Below, piece after piece: positions 34,164 to 44,686 of a DNA stretch of 64,000 bases. Within the stretch, counting starts at the first letter, position 1; every line of letters starts with the position of its first letter. The stretch covers positions 1 to 64,000 of the forward strand of contig JARVKI010000044.1 of assembly GCA_036674765.1 (NCBI GenBank), read 5' to 3'. The translations under genes and the position numbers were made by a program. Source of the DNA: Seiridium cupressi (lineage: Eukaryota; Ascomycota; Sordariomycetes; Amphisphaeriales; Sporocadaceae). The notes below the pieces were generated by a model. It did not search any database, was not told where the DNA came from, and was given only the letters and a program-made list of their open reading frames with translations.

Positions 34164-36707
34164 TCAGTATCGTTTCCTTTCCTTGCCACGAGTATTCGCT
34201 TTCCAAAGACATATTACGCTCTTGGATTCACACCACGTCTTAACCTCAGCTGGGGCAACCTCGCCATCATACCCCACCCGCGTCAGTTGTCCAGCATTGA
34301 GCCACGCAGCCAAATCCTCTAACACCACCGGGTCATACAGTAGCATTTTCTCATGCCATGACGGCTCGTTCGGATCTTTGGATCGCGGTGCAGACATTAC
34401 TGCCTTGGTGATATGGGTGAATAAAACCGCTTCTTGTTCCGTAGGGGTCAAGTTCAAAGATGTCTCACCCTCGTCTGATATGGACAAGTCGATTGGTGGA
34501 GGCGACGAAAACACAGACTCAGCCAGAGATTGCGGCGACGACAAAGAGTTGTCGTTCTCGGAGTCTGCAATCTCAGCCCCCTGCTTTGCTGATTTCCTAC
34601 GTTTGGTAGGTGTCGTGACTTTAGATTTAGTGATGACCACCTCCGTACCCTCGCTATCTGTGACTGACGTCTTCCGCGGGCGGCCTCGTCCTCTCTTGGG
34701 TGAGATTAGCTGCTCCTCAGCTGCAACAGCCTGGTCAGCCTTCTTCGGTCGACCCCGAGGTTTCTTGACTGCTTCGACTGCAGTCGCAGCTTTCGTCGTA
34801 GCCCTTTTCTTGGGCGACTTTTGAGCAGCAGATGTGGATATGGAGGCGGCAATTCCAACACTCGATGGTGCGGTCGATGCGCCAGGATGTTGGCTAGCCC
34901 AGCATTGATCTAAAAGAGCTATCATTGCTTGTCGCCTCTTGACAGGTTTAAATCCGTACGATGTAATCTGCTTCGCTAGTTGGGCATCTGTGAACAGATC
35001 GTACTTTGGTCGTGGAGTCGACGCCAGCGTGGCTGTTTTACTCGATGAAGGCAGCTGCGCTGAACTTGGGGGTTCAGAAGCACTGCTCGCTCCAGTGTCA
35101 GCTAGACTCGAAGCCTGCCTCTGTGATAACCAAAAATGTGACTTTGGGTCAGTCGATCCACTAGCTGTCTGTAAGGTATTCGCGGGACTGTCGCCAATGT
35201 CAGGAAATTCTACTTGATCAGGCACGTTGACTTCTGACACCTCTTGAGCATTTGTGGTCGCTGAGTTGTCATCCATGAGATCCATAGTCTCTGCCTCGAG
35301 TAAATCACCATCTGTGTCTCGTGCACCGGCGTGCCACAAGCCTTTTTGCTTCCCTTTCGGAGTAGTAGGCGAACTAGCAAACGGGTCGTCCTCCTGCATT
35401 GAGGCTTGAATAGCAGCCTGTAGGTTGCGCAGCGTCCTTGGTGATTCCTCGAGCACAAGTTGGCTCGAAGTACCAAAGACAAAATCTTGTGATGTTGACT
35501 GCTTTAAAGCAGAATTGGGAGAAAGGAGAATCGGGTCTTCCACGGTTGCTCCCTGTTTCTTCCTCCTCGTCTTGGCTGGCTTTTTCTTGGGCTTGTCATT
35601 GTTTCTGTCTATGACTACGGACTGGTGCTCGACGAGTGCTTTCACGTGCCCGTCCGTATCAAAGTATTTGAGCAAGGCGTCTTTATTTCCAGGTGCTAGC
35701 AGGTCAACGTCTGGTATCTCGGGAATAGCGTATGGTGCAGTTGCGAGTTCAGTGATAGTCCTAGTCTTCTTCTTGGCAGCGGGGGCCTTGGTAGGCGAGG
35801 CTTTTTTCGATTGAGCAGCCTTCTCGTCGCGCTTGTCATCGCTCACAGAAGCGAAATCAAGACGTTTCCGCTTCTTCATGACCTCGCTGACCTTTTCTGG
35901 CACTTCAGCTGTCGCTCCCACATCAGGCTGCTTGCTCTTGTGCGCAAAGTCATCAAAAAGATTCTGAAAGACTTCTTTGGGCACAACAGCTCTTTCCACC
36001 GAAGACAACAGCTCCCTGTTATCAGATTCTGAATCGAGGATGACGGTGGTGCTGTTCGCACGCGGTGGCGTCCAATCAATCCTACGAGCCAAAGCGGGTT
36101 GTGGAGGTCGAGAAGGGTCACCGGGAGGCGGTTGATCTGCACTCGTCTTGTTCTCGGGTTCCTTCTCCTCGGCAGCTGCAAAATGCTTGGAAACAGTCTC
36201 GGTCTGCTGCTTTTTTACCCGCGTCCTGGTCTTTCCTGTGGCTGGCGCTTTCGTCACTCGACTTTTGGGCAAAATGGGTTGAACCGTAGCGCCGCCACTA
36301 CTACTCTCAGAGGCCGACTTCTTGCTCGTGCTCTTGAACCTCTTTGGCGATAACGCAACCTCTGCTGGCATGTTTGCCAGTTCAGGGGCATCCGTTGCTT
36401 GTTTGGCCTTTGCCCTTGGTTTCCTAGCAGGTTTCGCCTTTTGAGGCGGTGAAAGCGTGACTTGCTCCGTCTCTATGTCGATCTCGGGGGCTTCACGTAG
36501 TATATCGGCAGCGCTAGTGAAGGTGCTTCGAGCAGCCGTAGGAATCGCCGCTGCATTGCTGCCACTTCGTAGGGGTGGTGCTTTCTTTGGACTCTTGTTG
36601 AAGATTTCGCCCAGGGAAGGCAGATCTGGCGATGAGGAACGGACGGTGTAGGTGTCATATCGCGATGCTCTCGCCGGCGAAGACATGATGAAATGGGCGG
36701 CGGACAT
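34164..36707 (-). CDS. SLX4: Structure-specific endonuclease subunit SLX4
   Basis: A single long exon encodes 847 residues from the ATG at 36707, or 840 from the second ATG at 36686 (MSSPARASRYDTYTVRSSS), which is equally plausible. Near the N-terminus SSSPDLPSLGEIF is a fungal Slx4 motif. The long middle part is disordered and Lys/Ser-rich. At about 572-600, YDLFTDAQLAKQITSYGFKP begins the conserved SAP-like segment. Two AT-hooks follow at about 645-678 (KKPRGRPKK, KRGRGRPRK). The C-terminal ~100 residues form the Slx1-binding CCD, with VLFTHITKAVMSAP, HEKMLLYDPVVLEDLAAWLN and VKTWCESKSVICLW. Slx4 is the scaffold of the Slx1 nuclease that resolves branched DNA in the nucleus. The gene is divergent from RPS21 with 452 bp between start codons. 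Confidence 0.93.
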   Translation of the reverse strand: MSAAHFIMSSPARASRYDTYTVRSSSPDLPSLGEIFNKSPKKAPPLRSGSNAAAIPTAARSTFTSAADILREAPEIDIETEQVTLSPPQKAKPARKPRAKAKQATDAPELANMPAEVALSPKRFKSTSKKSASESSSGGATVQPILPKSRVTKAPATGKTRTRVKKQQTETVSKHFAAAEEKEPENKTSADQPPPGDPSRPPQPALARRIDWTPPRANSTTVILDSESDNRELLSSVERAVVPKEVFQNLFDDFAHKSKQPDVGATAEVPEKVSEVMKKRKRLDFASVSDDKRDEKAAQSKKASPTKAPAAKKKTRTITELATAPYAIPEIPDVDLLAPGNKDALLKYFDTDGHVKALVEHQSVVIDRNNDKPKKKPAKTRRKKQGATVEDPILLSPNSALKQSTSQDFVFGTSSQLVLEESPRTLRNLQAAIQASMQEDDPFASSPTTPKGKQKGLWHAGARDTDGDLLEAETMDLMDDNSATTNAQEVSEVNVPDQVEFPDIGDSPANTLQTASGSTDPKSHFWLSQRQASSLADTGASSASEPPSSAQLPSSSKTATLASTPRPKYDLFTDAQLAKQITSYGFKPVKRRQAMIALLDQCWASQHPGASTAPSSVGIAASISTSAAQKSPKKRATTKAATAVEAVKKPRGRPKKADQAVAAEEQLISPKRGRGRPRKTSVTDSEGTEVVITKSKVTTPTKRRKSAKQGAEIADSENDNSLSSPQSLAESVFSSPPPIDLSISDEGETSLNLTPTEQEAVLFTHITKAVMSAPRSKDPNEPSWHEKMLLYDPVVLEDLAAWLNAGQLTRVGYDGEVAPAEVKTWCESKSVICLWKANTRGKERKRY

Positions 36708-37159
36708 GGTAGTAGAATCGAAGTAGAATCGGGGTCGAATCGGTATGCGACCCGCGCATCCCCGAAACAAGGAGAACGTCACGTTGAACGGCGTCGTCGC
36801 AGAAGACCTAAACCCTCCAAAAGCGGCATACTAGATCCTTCCCGGTACGGAAACACAGAAAGTGCCTTGACTGACTGCCACTCCTGGGGTAAATTTGCCC
36901 TTTGCTTGCATTGACTTCGAGGTCGTGATGTCAACAAAATAAGAGGGGCCCAGCTGTCGGACATTGGCAGCCCTCAACGCGATGCCTTCACGAGAGCACG
37001 TGCCCCTCAATCCCCCTCCAGCTGATAGCAGCCGGCTCAGCTGTCAGAAAAAATGACCCGCTTTATTCTAGGTCAAGACCCATCCCACCTTCGCAGGCCA
37101 ACACCGGAAATTCATCCACTCAAGCAACTTCGACAGACCAAAATTCACAGCCAGCCAAA
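36708..37159. promoter_or_regulatory. Shared divergent promoter region, SLX4 and RPS21
   Basis: Only 452 bases separate the two start codons, so regulatory sequence for both genes must lie here or overlap transcripts. The region contains CAGCTG-type palindromes near 36952 and 37019 and no ORF of interest. Exact sites cannot be assigned by eye. Confidence 0.5.
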
Positions 37160-37566
37160 ATGGAGAACGACAAGGGAGAAATCGTGGACCTGTACGTGCA
37201 GAAGCACCCCCGACCGGTTGAACACGACCGAATCCTCGTTTGCGCTCAATTTCGAACCGCGATGCTAACTGGAATGTGACAGTTACGTCCCCCGCAAGTG
37301 CTCGGCCACCAACAGAATTATTCAGGCTAAGGATCGTGGGTTGCGCCTCTGAAAAAAATTTGTGTGCGGGTTGACTAAGAATTGCAGACGCATCCGTCCA
37401 AATCTCCATCTCCAAGGTCGACGAGAATGGCCGCGCTGTCCAAGGCGAGAACCACGTCTACGCTCTCTGCGGCTTCGTACGTGCTATGGGCGAGTCAGAC
37501 GATGCGCTGAACCGACTGTCCCAGCGTGACGGCCTTGTCAAGAGCGTCTGGAGCGCACAGCGATAA
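37160..37566 (+). CDS. RPS21: 40S ribosomal protein eS21
   Basis: Three exons, 37160-37191, 37283-37335 and 37388-37566, give 87 residues, normal for eS21. Introns are 91 bp (GTACGT to TGTGACAG) and 52 bp (GTGGGT, GACTAAG branch, TTGCAG). The protein reads [20 protein letters not shown] at the start, then [17 protein letters not shown] and [17 protein letters not shown], all conserved. It is a small-subunit ribosomal protein near the mRNA exit region. Overlapping minus-strand ORFs are shadows. No other assignment is plausible. Confidence 0.97.
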
Positions 37567-38848
37567 GCGATGGATTCTCTGTGGTATGCGAAAACCAGTC
37601 GCGAACAGTCTCGGTGCTTCATCCGCTGACCTTTGCAACAGATTCTTCGGTGTTGACCGGGGCGTTAAAAAAGAACGGCGGAATGGATGGACGACTTCAC
37701 GTGGAACCTGCATTGATAGCATCTTGCCGACTAGATATATAGGTCGTGCCTGCATTCCGAGACGGAACGGAAAATGACATCGATTCCTGAACCCAACAAA
37801 CGACCGCCTACCTCGTTTCGAAACCCCGTGTCTTCGTGGAGTGAATTTGCATTTGTACCGGCTAGCAAAGTCTCCTCGCTTCCCACCCCCGAGTGACCCT
37901 ATGGTCGAGGATTCTGGGGCTACTTCGATAGTCTCCATGCCGCAGAAGAACGTTGGCCTTGAATAAGCTGTGATGTGCGAGCTGTCCATCATAGTACAGA
38001 TACGGGTTAAACATACCTTGATGATCTCAATATGCCATGATGTCCCCAGAGCTGGGCCCTGAACTCCCAGTATTTTCCCCTTGACCTCGTCCGGTGCCCA
38101 AGACATTGTCAAGGAAAGTACGCCCGCTATTATCTGGAATGATATCTTGCTGGAACCGTTGAGCGCCTAATTGTGTTGCATGTTCGTAATACGGGAGAAC
38201 CGTAGCCATATTGCTGGTCCATATTGCTGGTAATCACCGTATTTGATGCACTCGCTCAGGGCCCTCGAACCAGCAATACCCCATAGTAAATTTCTTTTTA
38301 AGAGTGTAGTATCTGCAGGCAACATCACAGTATGCCCATATCCCCATGAATGTTACGAGGTCCTGTCTACAATGCATAATAATCATCCATCTGCATAGGA
38401 ACGAAGTCCTTCACTATTCGTGATCATGGTATCTATCTTTCTTGAATCTGGCCTTGATTGGTTGATTTACCGCCTTAACCACAACAGGAAATACACTACA
38501 ATACCTGGACGTACCGAGCGATTGCTCTTATCTGGTTGGAGAAATCATCGGGGCCGCGGCTCAAGTTTCAAAGGCAAAAAAGTTCAACAGGAGGCAATCA
38601 CTCCTAAAACACGCCATGAATGGCATGCAATAACTGTGGAAGTTATTTAGGTACCTTGCGGCGGCTAGTCCCTCCTTAGCTCGAGCCATTGAGACAAAGA
38701 CGCTCCAGATCGCGTCAAGCCCAGCTCGATCCTGAGCTTGCGATGACGCAGAAGACATCGTAAAGAAATGCTCCAGTCGCTTTGGTGAAAGATAGGTCCA
38801 TTTCAGCTAACTTTTTAGGCTGAGAAGTCTCAGCAATTGCCTGCACTG
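37567..38848. other. Intergenic between RPS21 and the photolyase gene
   Basis: About 1.28 kb without a supported gene. A minus-strand ORF (37495-38112) overlaps RPS21 and has no domain. A small direct plus inverted repeat is listed separately. The last part should contain the photolyase promoter. Confidence 0.4.
38206..38279 (+). repeat. 13-bp tandem duplicate with a downstream inverted copy
   Basis: CCATATTGCTGGT occurs twice back to back at 38206-38231. ACCAGCAATA, the reverse complement of its core, occurs at 38270-38279. The arms could pair around a ~40-bp loop. It is short, and function is unknown. Confidence 0.7.
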
Positions 38849-40964
38849 ATGATTTTACGGTCACGATCTCTGCTTTTGTCTCAACTGTCCAATTCCTACT
38901 TCTCTAGCTGTTCCTCAAGAGCATCGTTGCACCAGACCCGGCTTGCGCTGCACTCCAAGCAGGTATCTTTCCCAACGATGCCACTTCAGCGAGGACGGCC
39001 GCCGAAGCGCAGGGCTCCTGATGTCGAGCCAGAAGATCTCAATGCGTCAAAGAAATTTAAGCTAGCTAATGGATCCTCGGACGATCTGCGCAAGCCGCAC
39101 CCTTTTGCAGCCGAAGCAGAGGAGAACGGCATCGTGCTGCGAAAGTACTACCCTCCAGAGATGAGCAACGCTCGCGCTCTCGCCTACAACAACAATCAGA
39201 TACCGCGCCCGGTTGAGCTAATGCAAAATGCAATGCGTGAAACGGATGAAGCGCGAAGAAACGTCGTACCCAAAGAAGCCGTGGTTCACTGGTTCAAGAT
39301 GGACCTTCGCACAGGGGATAACCGTGCTTTATGGCTTGCCAGTCAGAAGGCCAAGGAAGCAGGTGTACCGTTAATTGCCCTGTACATTGTGAGTCCCCAG
39401 GACTTTGAAGCTCATTTGACAGCTCCAGTGCGCGTCGATTTTATGATCCGCACGCTTCACGTTCTTAAGAAAGACCTGGCTGCGCTAGACATCCCGCTTT
39501 ACATTGAGACGGTTGAGAAACGGAAAGAGATACCCGAGCGCATCATTGATTTCCTAGAAGAGTGGGGTGCAAGCCACTTATTTGCGAATATGGAGTACGA
39601 GGTCGATGAGCTGCGGCGAGATGCAAAGATGATAAAGAGGTGTGCTGAAAAGGGCATTGGCATGGAAGTCGTCCACGATACGTGTGTTGTGCCACCCGGG
39701 GTCCTTGTGAGTGGGAGTGGAAAGCAATACTCTGTCTACTCGCCCTGGCGCCGCGCATGGGTTGCCTATCTGCACGCAAACCCGGAGCATCTCGAGATAT
39801 ATGAGCCTCCCGAGAAGAATCCACCAACCGCCCGGAAGAGAGTTGCTGCCCTATTTGACTGTGAGGTTCCTGACGTCCCAGACAATAAGCGATTATCCGA
39901 CGAGGATGCGAAACGTCTACATGCTGTCTGGCCAGCGGGCGAGCATGAGGCGAGGGCGAGGCTGGCGAAGTTTTGCGAGGAGAAAATTGGACGATATCAT
40001 AACGAGAGAAATATGCCTGCTGGTGTCAGCACTTCAAATATTTCAGCGCACTTGGCAGCGGGCACATTAAGTGCAAGGTCGGCAGTGAGATATGCCCGTG
40101 ATAGAAACAAGACAAAGAAGCTCGATGCCGGTATCGAAGGCATCCAGACCTGGATCAGCGAAATTGCTTGGCGAGACTTTTACAAGCACGTCTTGGTCAA
40201 CTGGCCTTACACATGGTCGGTCATCTCGCTGGCTCTCGGAACACAGGTATGCTGACATTGGTCTTAGCATGAACAAACCGTTCAAGCCCGAGTACTCGAA
40301 CATAACCTGGTCATACAATGCGGCACATTTCGAGGCCTGGAAAACGGGTCGCACAGGGTTTCCCATTGTCGATGCGGCGATGCGACAGGTTCAATCAATC
40401 TCGTGGATGCACAACCGCTGCCGCGTACGTACCTTCTTGGGTTATTTCTCGCCTCTTTGAGCTTTTTTCTGAGCTTGATAACAATGCCTTGAGGGTTGAT
40501 ACTCCCGAGACCTGTTTCAGAACCCCCAGAACCTATCCGCAAGAGTAATTACTGACCCTGATTTGATGTAGATGATTGTGGCATCTTTCCTCGCCAAGGA
40601 TCTCTTGCTCGACTGGCGCATGGGCGAGCGCTTCTTCATGGAGAATTTGATCGACGGCGACTTCGCATCGAACAACGGCGGGTGGGGCTTTAGCGCAAGT
40701 GTAGGCGTAGATCCTCAGCCATACTTTCGCATCTTCAATCCAGTGTTGCAGAGCGAAAAATTCGATCCGCAAGGTGAATACATCAAGAAGTGGGTGCCCG
40801 AATTATGGGGTTGCAGCGAGAAAGAAATCCATGATCCATATGGGAGAGGTGCTGGGAAGAGGGTCGAGAAATTAGGGTACCCCAAGCCGATTGTTGTGCA
40901 CAAGGACAGCAGGGAGAGGGCTTTGGCGGTATATAAAGAAGGTTTAGGACGCGATAAGCCTTGA
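38849..40964 (+). CDS. PHR1: Class I CPD photolyase
   Basis: Exons 38849-40215, 40268-40424 and 40572-40964 give 638 residues. Intron 1 is 52 bp (GTCGGT to GGTCTTAG), restoring NWPYTCMNKPFKPEYSNI; intron 2 is 147 bp (GTACGT to GATGTAG), restoring WMHNRCRMIVASFLAKD. The antenna-domain start VVHWFKMDLRTGDNRALWL is at about 145. FAD-domain landmarks are ERNMPAGVSTSNISAHLAAG, WISEIAWRDFYKHVL, GRTGFPIVDAAMRQ and NNGGWGFSASVGVDPQPYF, as in yeast Phr1. The enzyme uses light to split cyclobutane pyrimidine dimers. The first ATG gives a Ser/Arg-rich, acid-free leader. A second in-frame ATG at 38978 gives MPLQRGRPPKRRAPD, an apparent nuclear signal. Dual mitochondrial and nuclear forms are therefore possible. 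Confidence 0.95.
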
Positions 40965-41730
40965 AAGGCTTCTCGTAGATATCTCTGTTCCTCTTTCTGG
41001 CATTTCTGCCCATACGAGCTTTGCATCGGCCATCGAAATGAAGTTCCAGGCAAGCCAGCTTCTTTATTCAATGTCTCACACGGTGAACAATAGGTCAGAA
41101 CTTGCTGCGTTCACCATAACCGGGTATGCGGCCTGGCCAAACTTGTTGAATCCGATGATCTGACGTAAGAAGATCGATAGCCTATATTCTGCAGCTGTGC
41201 ATCCTTATCGCACTCTCTACCGTAGTATTTCCATACCTCGGACGTATGTTTGAATTATCGCAGCATTCCGACGACTAGCCTGGTTCATACGCGCGGTGCC
41301 GGATCCGGACGCTAGACCAGCGTCCCCAGTCGCCTTCCCAAATCAGTTCACGAATCCCCGCGCGGTAGATAAAGTCTAGACACGCAATTGGCCAACGCCT
41401 ACACACGGCTACTGAGCATAGAGTTAATTGGTATCAGTAATTACCATTGGTGATCTCATTCATATCTAGTACACACGACACAAGCTTCTATCGCTTCTTT
41501 CCAGACGACGCCGACTGATCTCGGCCACCTCCATACAGGGGAGTTAAATGATAAGACCGGTCTGCCGGGTCTTGCTGCCGCTACACTTGCGCGTCACTAT
41601 GCGCCCAGGTGCTACCCTTCATAATGGCTGCAATGCCGCGCCGGGCGCTTCTTTCTTGGCTGTTCCAGCCCACTGCTTGTAATCGCCGGAATTGACGCAT
41701 TTGCATAGCGGCTGTACAAGAGCGGTCGCG
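40965..41730. other. Intergenic; no gene seen
   Basis: Lies between the photolyase and the OPT transporter, both plus strand, so it is the transporter's promoter side. Small ORFs only. Confidence 0.4.
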
Positions 41731-44163
41731 ATGGCAGCAGATATCAGCCACACGCCGCCTGAACACGGCGATGGTGAAAAGTCGGGTGTTTATGCCGGTA
41801 CTGACCTCAAGACAGCACACAATGTTCATGGACAGGATGTCGAACTCGAGAATGGGCATCTCGCGGAGCTGGAGGTTGACATGGGCCGAGTGCTGTCTAA
41901 AGTTGAGGACGAGGGAGACTACGCAGCCGATACTTCCCCATTCCCTCAAGTGAGGGCTGTCGTGCCGGAGACGGATGATACTGTCATGCCCGTCAATACG
42001 TTACGAGCATGGACTCTTGGTATCGTATGTTATGACCCAGCACGTTGAGTGTTGGCGCAACTAAGGGACTAATCGTACTCAGGTCTTCGTCTTTCTTGGC
42101 GCCGGCGTGAACCAGTTCTTCGCGCTTCGCTATCCTGGCGTCCATATCGTAGCGCTCGTTGCAGAGCTGCTGGCATTCCCAATCGGCGTCATACTCGCAA
42201 AGATCCTTCCCATCAGCCGATTCAATCCAGATCGCCACTTCAACATTAAGGAACATGCCCTCGTCACCATCATGTCGAATGTGTCCTTTGGATTCGGCTC
42301 TGCCGACGCGACGAACCTCATCCAGGCTGCCAGACTGTACGGGTTTAATATCCCAGCCGGCTTTTCCGTTCTCGTCGTCCTGTGCTGTCAAATCAGTGGA
42401 TACGCAGTGGCCGGGCTCTCCATCCCGTGGTTGGTCAAGCCTGCGAGCATGATCTGGCCAGGTGTGCTCAGTAATGTCGCGCTGCTGTCGTCACTTCACT
42501 CTCGGGCAAACGCCATTGCCGACGGCTGGAAGATTTCCCGTATCCATTTCTTCATGATTGTATGCGGCGGCGCGTTCGTTTGGTACTGGTTTCCTGGCCT
42601 CATCTTCACCGGTCTCAGCTATTTTACATGGATTTGCTGGATCGTTCCCGACAACCTCGCGGTGAACCAGGTCTTTGGCATGGTCACGGGAATGGGTCTC
42701 TTCCCCTTGACCTTTGACTGGTCGATGGTTGCCTATAACACAAACCCGCTCTTGAGTCCACACTGGGCTGCTTTGAATGTGTTTGTCGGCTTCGCGTTCT
42801 TCTTCTGGGTTGTCACACCGGCAATCTACTACACGAACGTTTGGTTCACTTCGTACATGCCGTACTGCACGGCGGACGTGTATGATCGTTTCGGAGACCT
42901 GTATGACGTCTCCCAGGTTCTGAGCAACAACGAGTTTGATCAGGAGAAGTATTCCGCGTACTCGCCTCCTTACTTGCCCGCCACATTCGCATTCGTGTAT
43001 GGCTTGTCTTTTGCTTCAATCACCAGGTAATTATTCACTTCTCTGAACTCATCTATATGATGCTAATTGACAGCGTTCTCTCCCACGTGTACTTTTTTCA
43101 CTGGGATGAGATCAAGCATGCCGTTCGCGGCACCCTCAAGCTCGATATCCACGCCCGTCTCATGCAGTCTTACAAGACTGTCAAGTGGTGGTGGTGGGTC
43201 ATTATCCTGCTTGTGGTGTTTGGCATGAGTGTAGGGACTGCCGAAGGTTACGATACCGGTCTCCCGTGGTGGGGCATAATCCTCGCCTTCGTCATCCCAG
43301 CAGTCTACATGGTTCCCTGTGGCATGATTCAGGGAGTGACCAACGTCGATGCCAACCAGCTGAACGTGCTCTCGGAGTTCATTGGAGGTTACCTGTTCCA
43401 GGGCAAACCGATCGCCAACATCCTCTTCAAGATACTCAGTACTGACGTCGTCGGACAAGGACTGTATTTCGCGGCCGACATGAAGCTGGGTCACTACCTA
43501 AAGATCCCGCCGCGAACGCTTTTCTTTGCCCAAGGTCTTGCCACCATCCTGGGCGCGCTGACCCAGACCGGTGTGACACTGTGGATGCTTGGCAACGTGG
43601 ACGACATTTGCGACGAAGACCAATCCAATGGTTTCTCCTGCCCTAACGGTCGTACCGTGTTCTCCTCCTCAGTCATCTGGGGTCTTGTGGGTCCCGCACG
43701 TCTCTACTCTGTCGGCGCCATCTACTCGGGTCTCCTGCACTTCTTTTGGATCGGCCTCGTTCTCCCGCCGATTACATACTTCATCTGGAAGAAGACGCGC
43801 TCCGACTTTGTGCGCAAGATCAACTGGCCGCTCATTTTCGTTGGAACCTACAACGTTCCACCTGCCACTGGTATCAATTATTCATCGTGGTACATTGTGA
43901 ATCTCATCTTTAACAAGATCATCTACAGACGCTTCTACGCCTGGTGGACCAAGTACAACTACGTGCTTGCCGCTGCGCTGGATACGGGCCTGGCGATCAG
44001 TGGTATTGTGATATTCTTTGCCGTTACGTATGGACCCAACGTCCAATTCCCCGACTGGTGGGGCAATACGGTTTGGCAGAATACGGCGGACGGCTTGGGC
44101 TTGCCATGGTTGGAGATGCCGGATATTGGATATTTCGGGCCTGCTAACGGGACGTGGACGTGA
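41731..44163 (+). CDS. Oligopeptide transporter, OPT family
   Basis: Exons 41731-42024, 42083-43026 and 43074-44163 give 775 residues. Introns are 58 bp (GTATGT to ACTCAG) and 47 bp (GTAATT, GCTAATTGACAG). A ~95-residue polar cytosolic N-terminus precedes many membrane segments. Family motifs are PISRFNPDRHFNIKEHALV at about 145-165, NLAVNQVFGMVTGMGLFPL, TFDWSMVAYNTNPLLSPHW, VTNVDANQLNVLSEFIGGYL, GALTQTGVTLWMLGNVDDIC and YNVPPATGINYSSWYIV. OPT proteins are proton-coupled plasma-membrane importers of tetra- and pentapeptides, glutathione or, in some clades, metal chelates. The motifs indicate the Isp4/Opt1-2 branch, but substrate cannot be set. Length is normal and no defect is seen. Confidence 0.94.
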
Positions 44164-44686
44164 TCCCATGTGAATGTTACGCAAAGTATTAGAACAGCGC
44201 CTTGGATGTCAATCATTCAGAAAACCAACGACAAACGGGTCTATATACATGCTTCACTCAAATCATAGAGAACCTCTGCGCTTCACTATAGTGTACATTA
44301 ACCCCGCCCCAACTCTGCAGTGTTCTAGACTCTGATGTAGTCTGTGAGTCAAGACATGTGTAGATTGGGCAACTCTTAGACCTATTGTACCTAAAACAAG
44401 TTTGCAAAGCCAACAGATCCGTCTCTGCACCGTCCCATCATGAAGATGTCGATGTCATTGCGCAACCCCCTCTACTTACGTTGTAGAAAATGACACAACA
44501 CCACAGTGTCTTTCACTTGCGGGACAGAGCGATCAATGAAACGCGACCGTAAACAATACTTTACAGTCACACCCATAACCGCCGGATTCTTTTGCCCCTG
44601 AAACACTGAACTGCCCGCGAATCCCATGGCTTATAGCAATAATACGCCTTCGACGTGAAAAATGTGCCAAGGAATCAGTGCCACGA
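44164..44686. other. Convergent intergenic region
   Basis: 3' sides of the OPT gene and the next minus-strand gene. No ORF or repeat of note. Confidence 0.4.

Noticed and set aside
37495..38112. 205-residue minus-strand ORF overlapping RPS21
   Set aside because: It begins inside exon 3 of RPS21 in antisense, has no domain, and is explained as a shadow plus chance extension.
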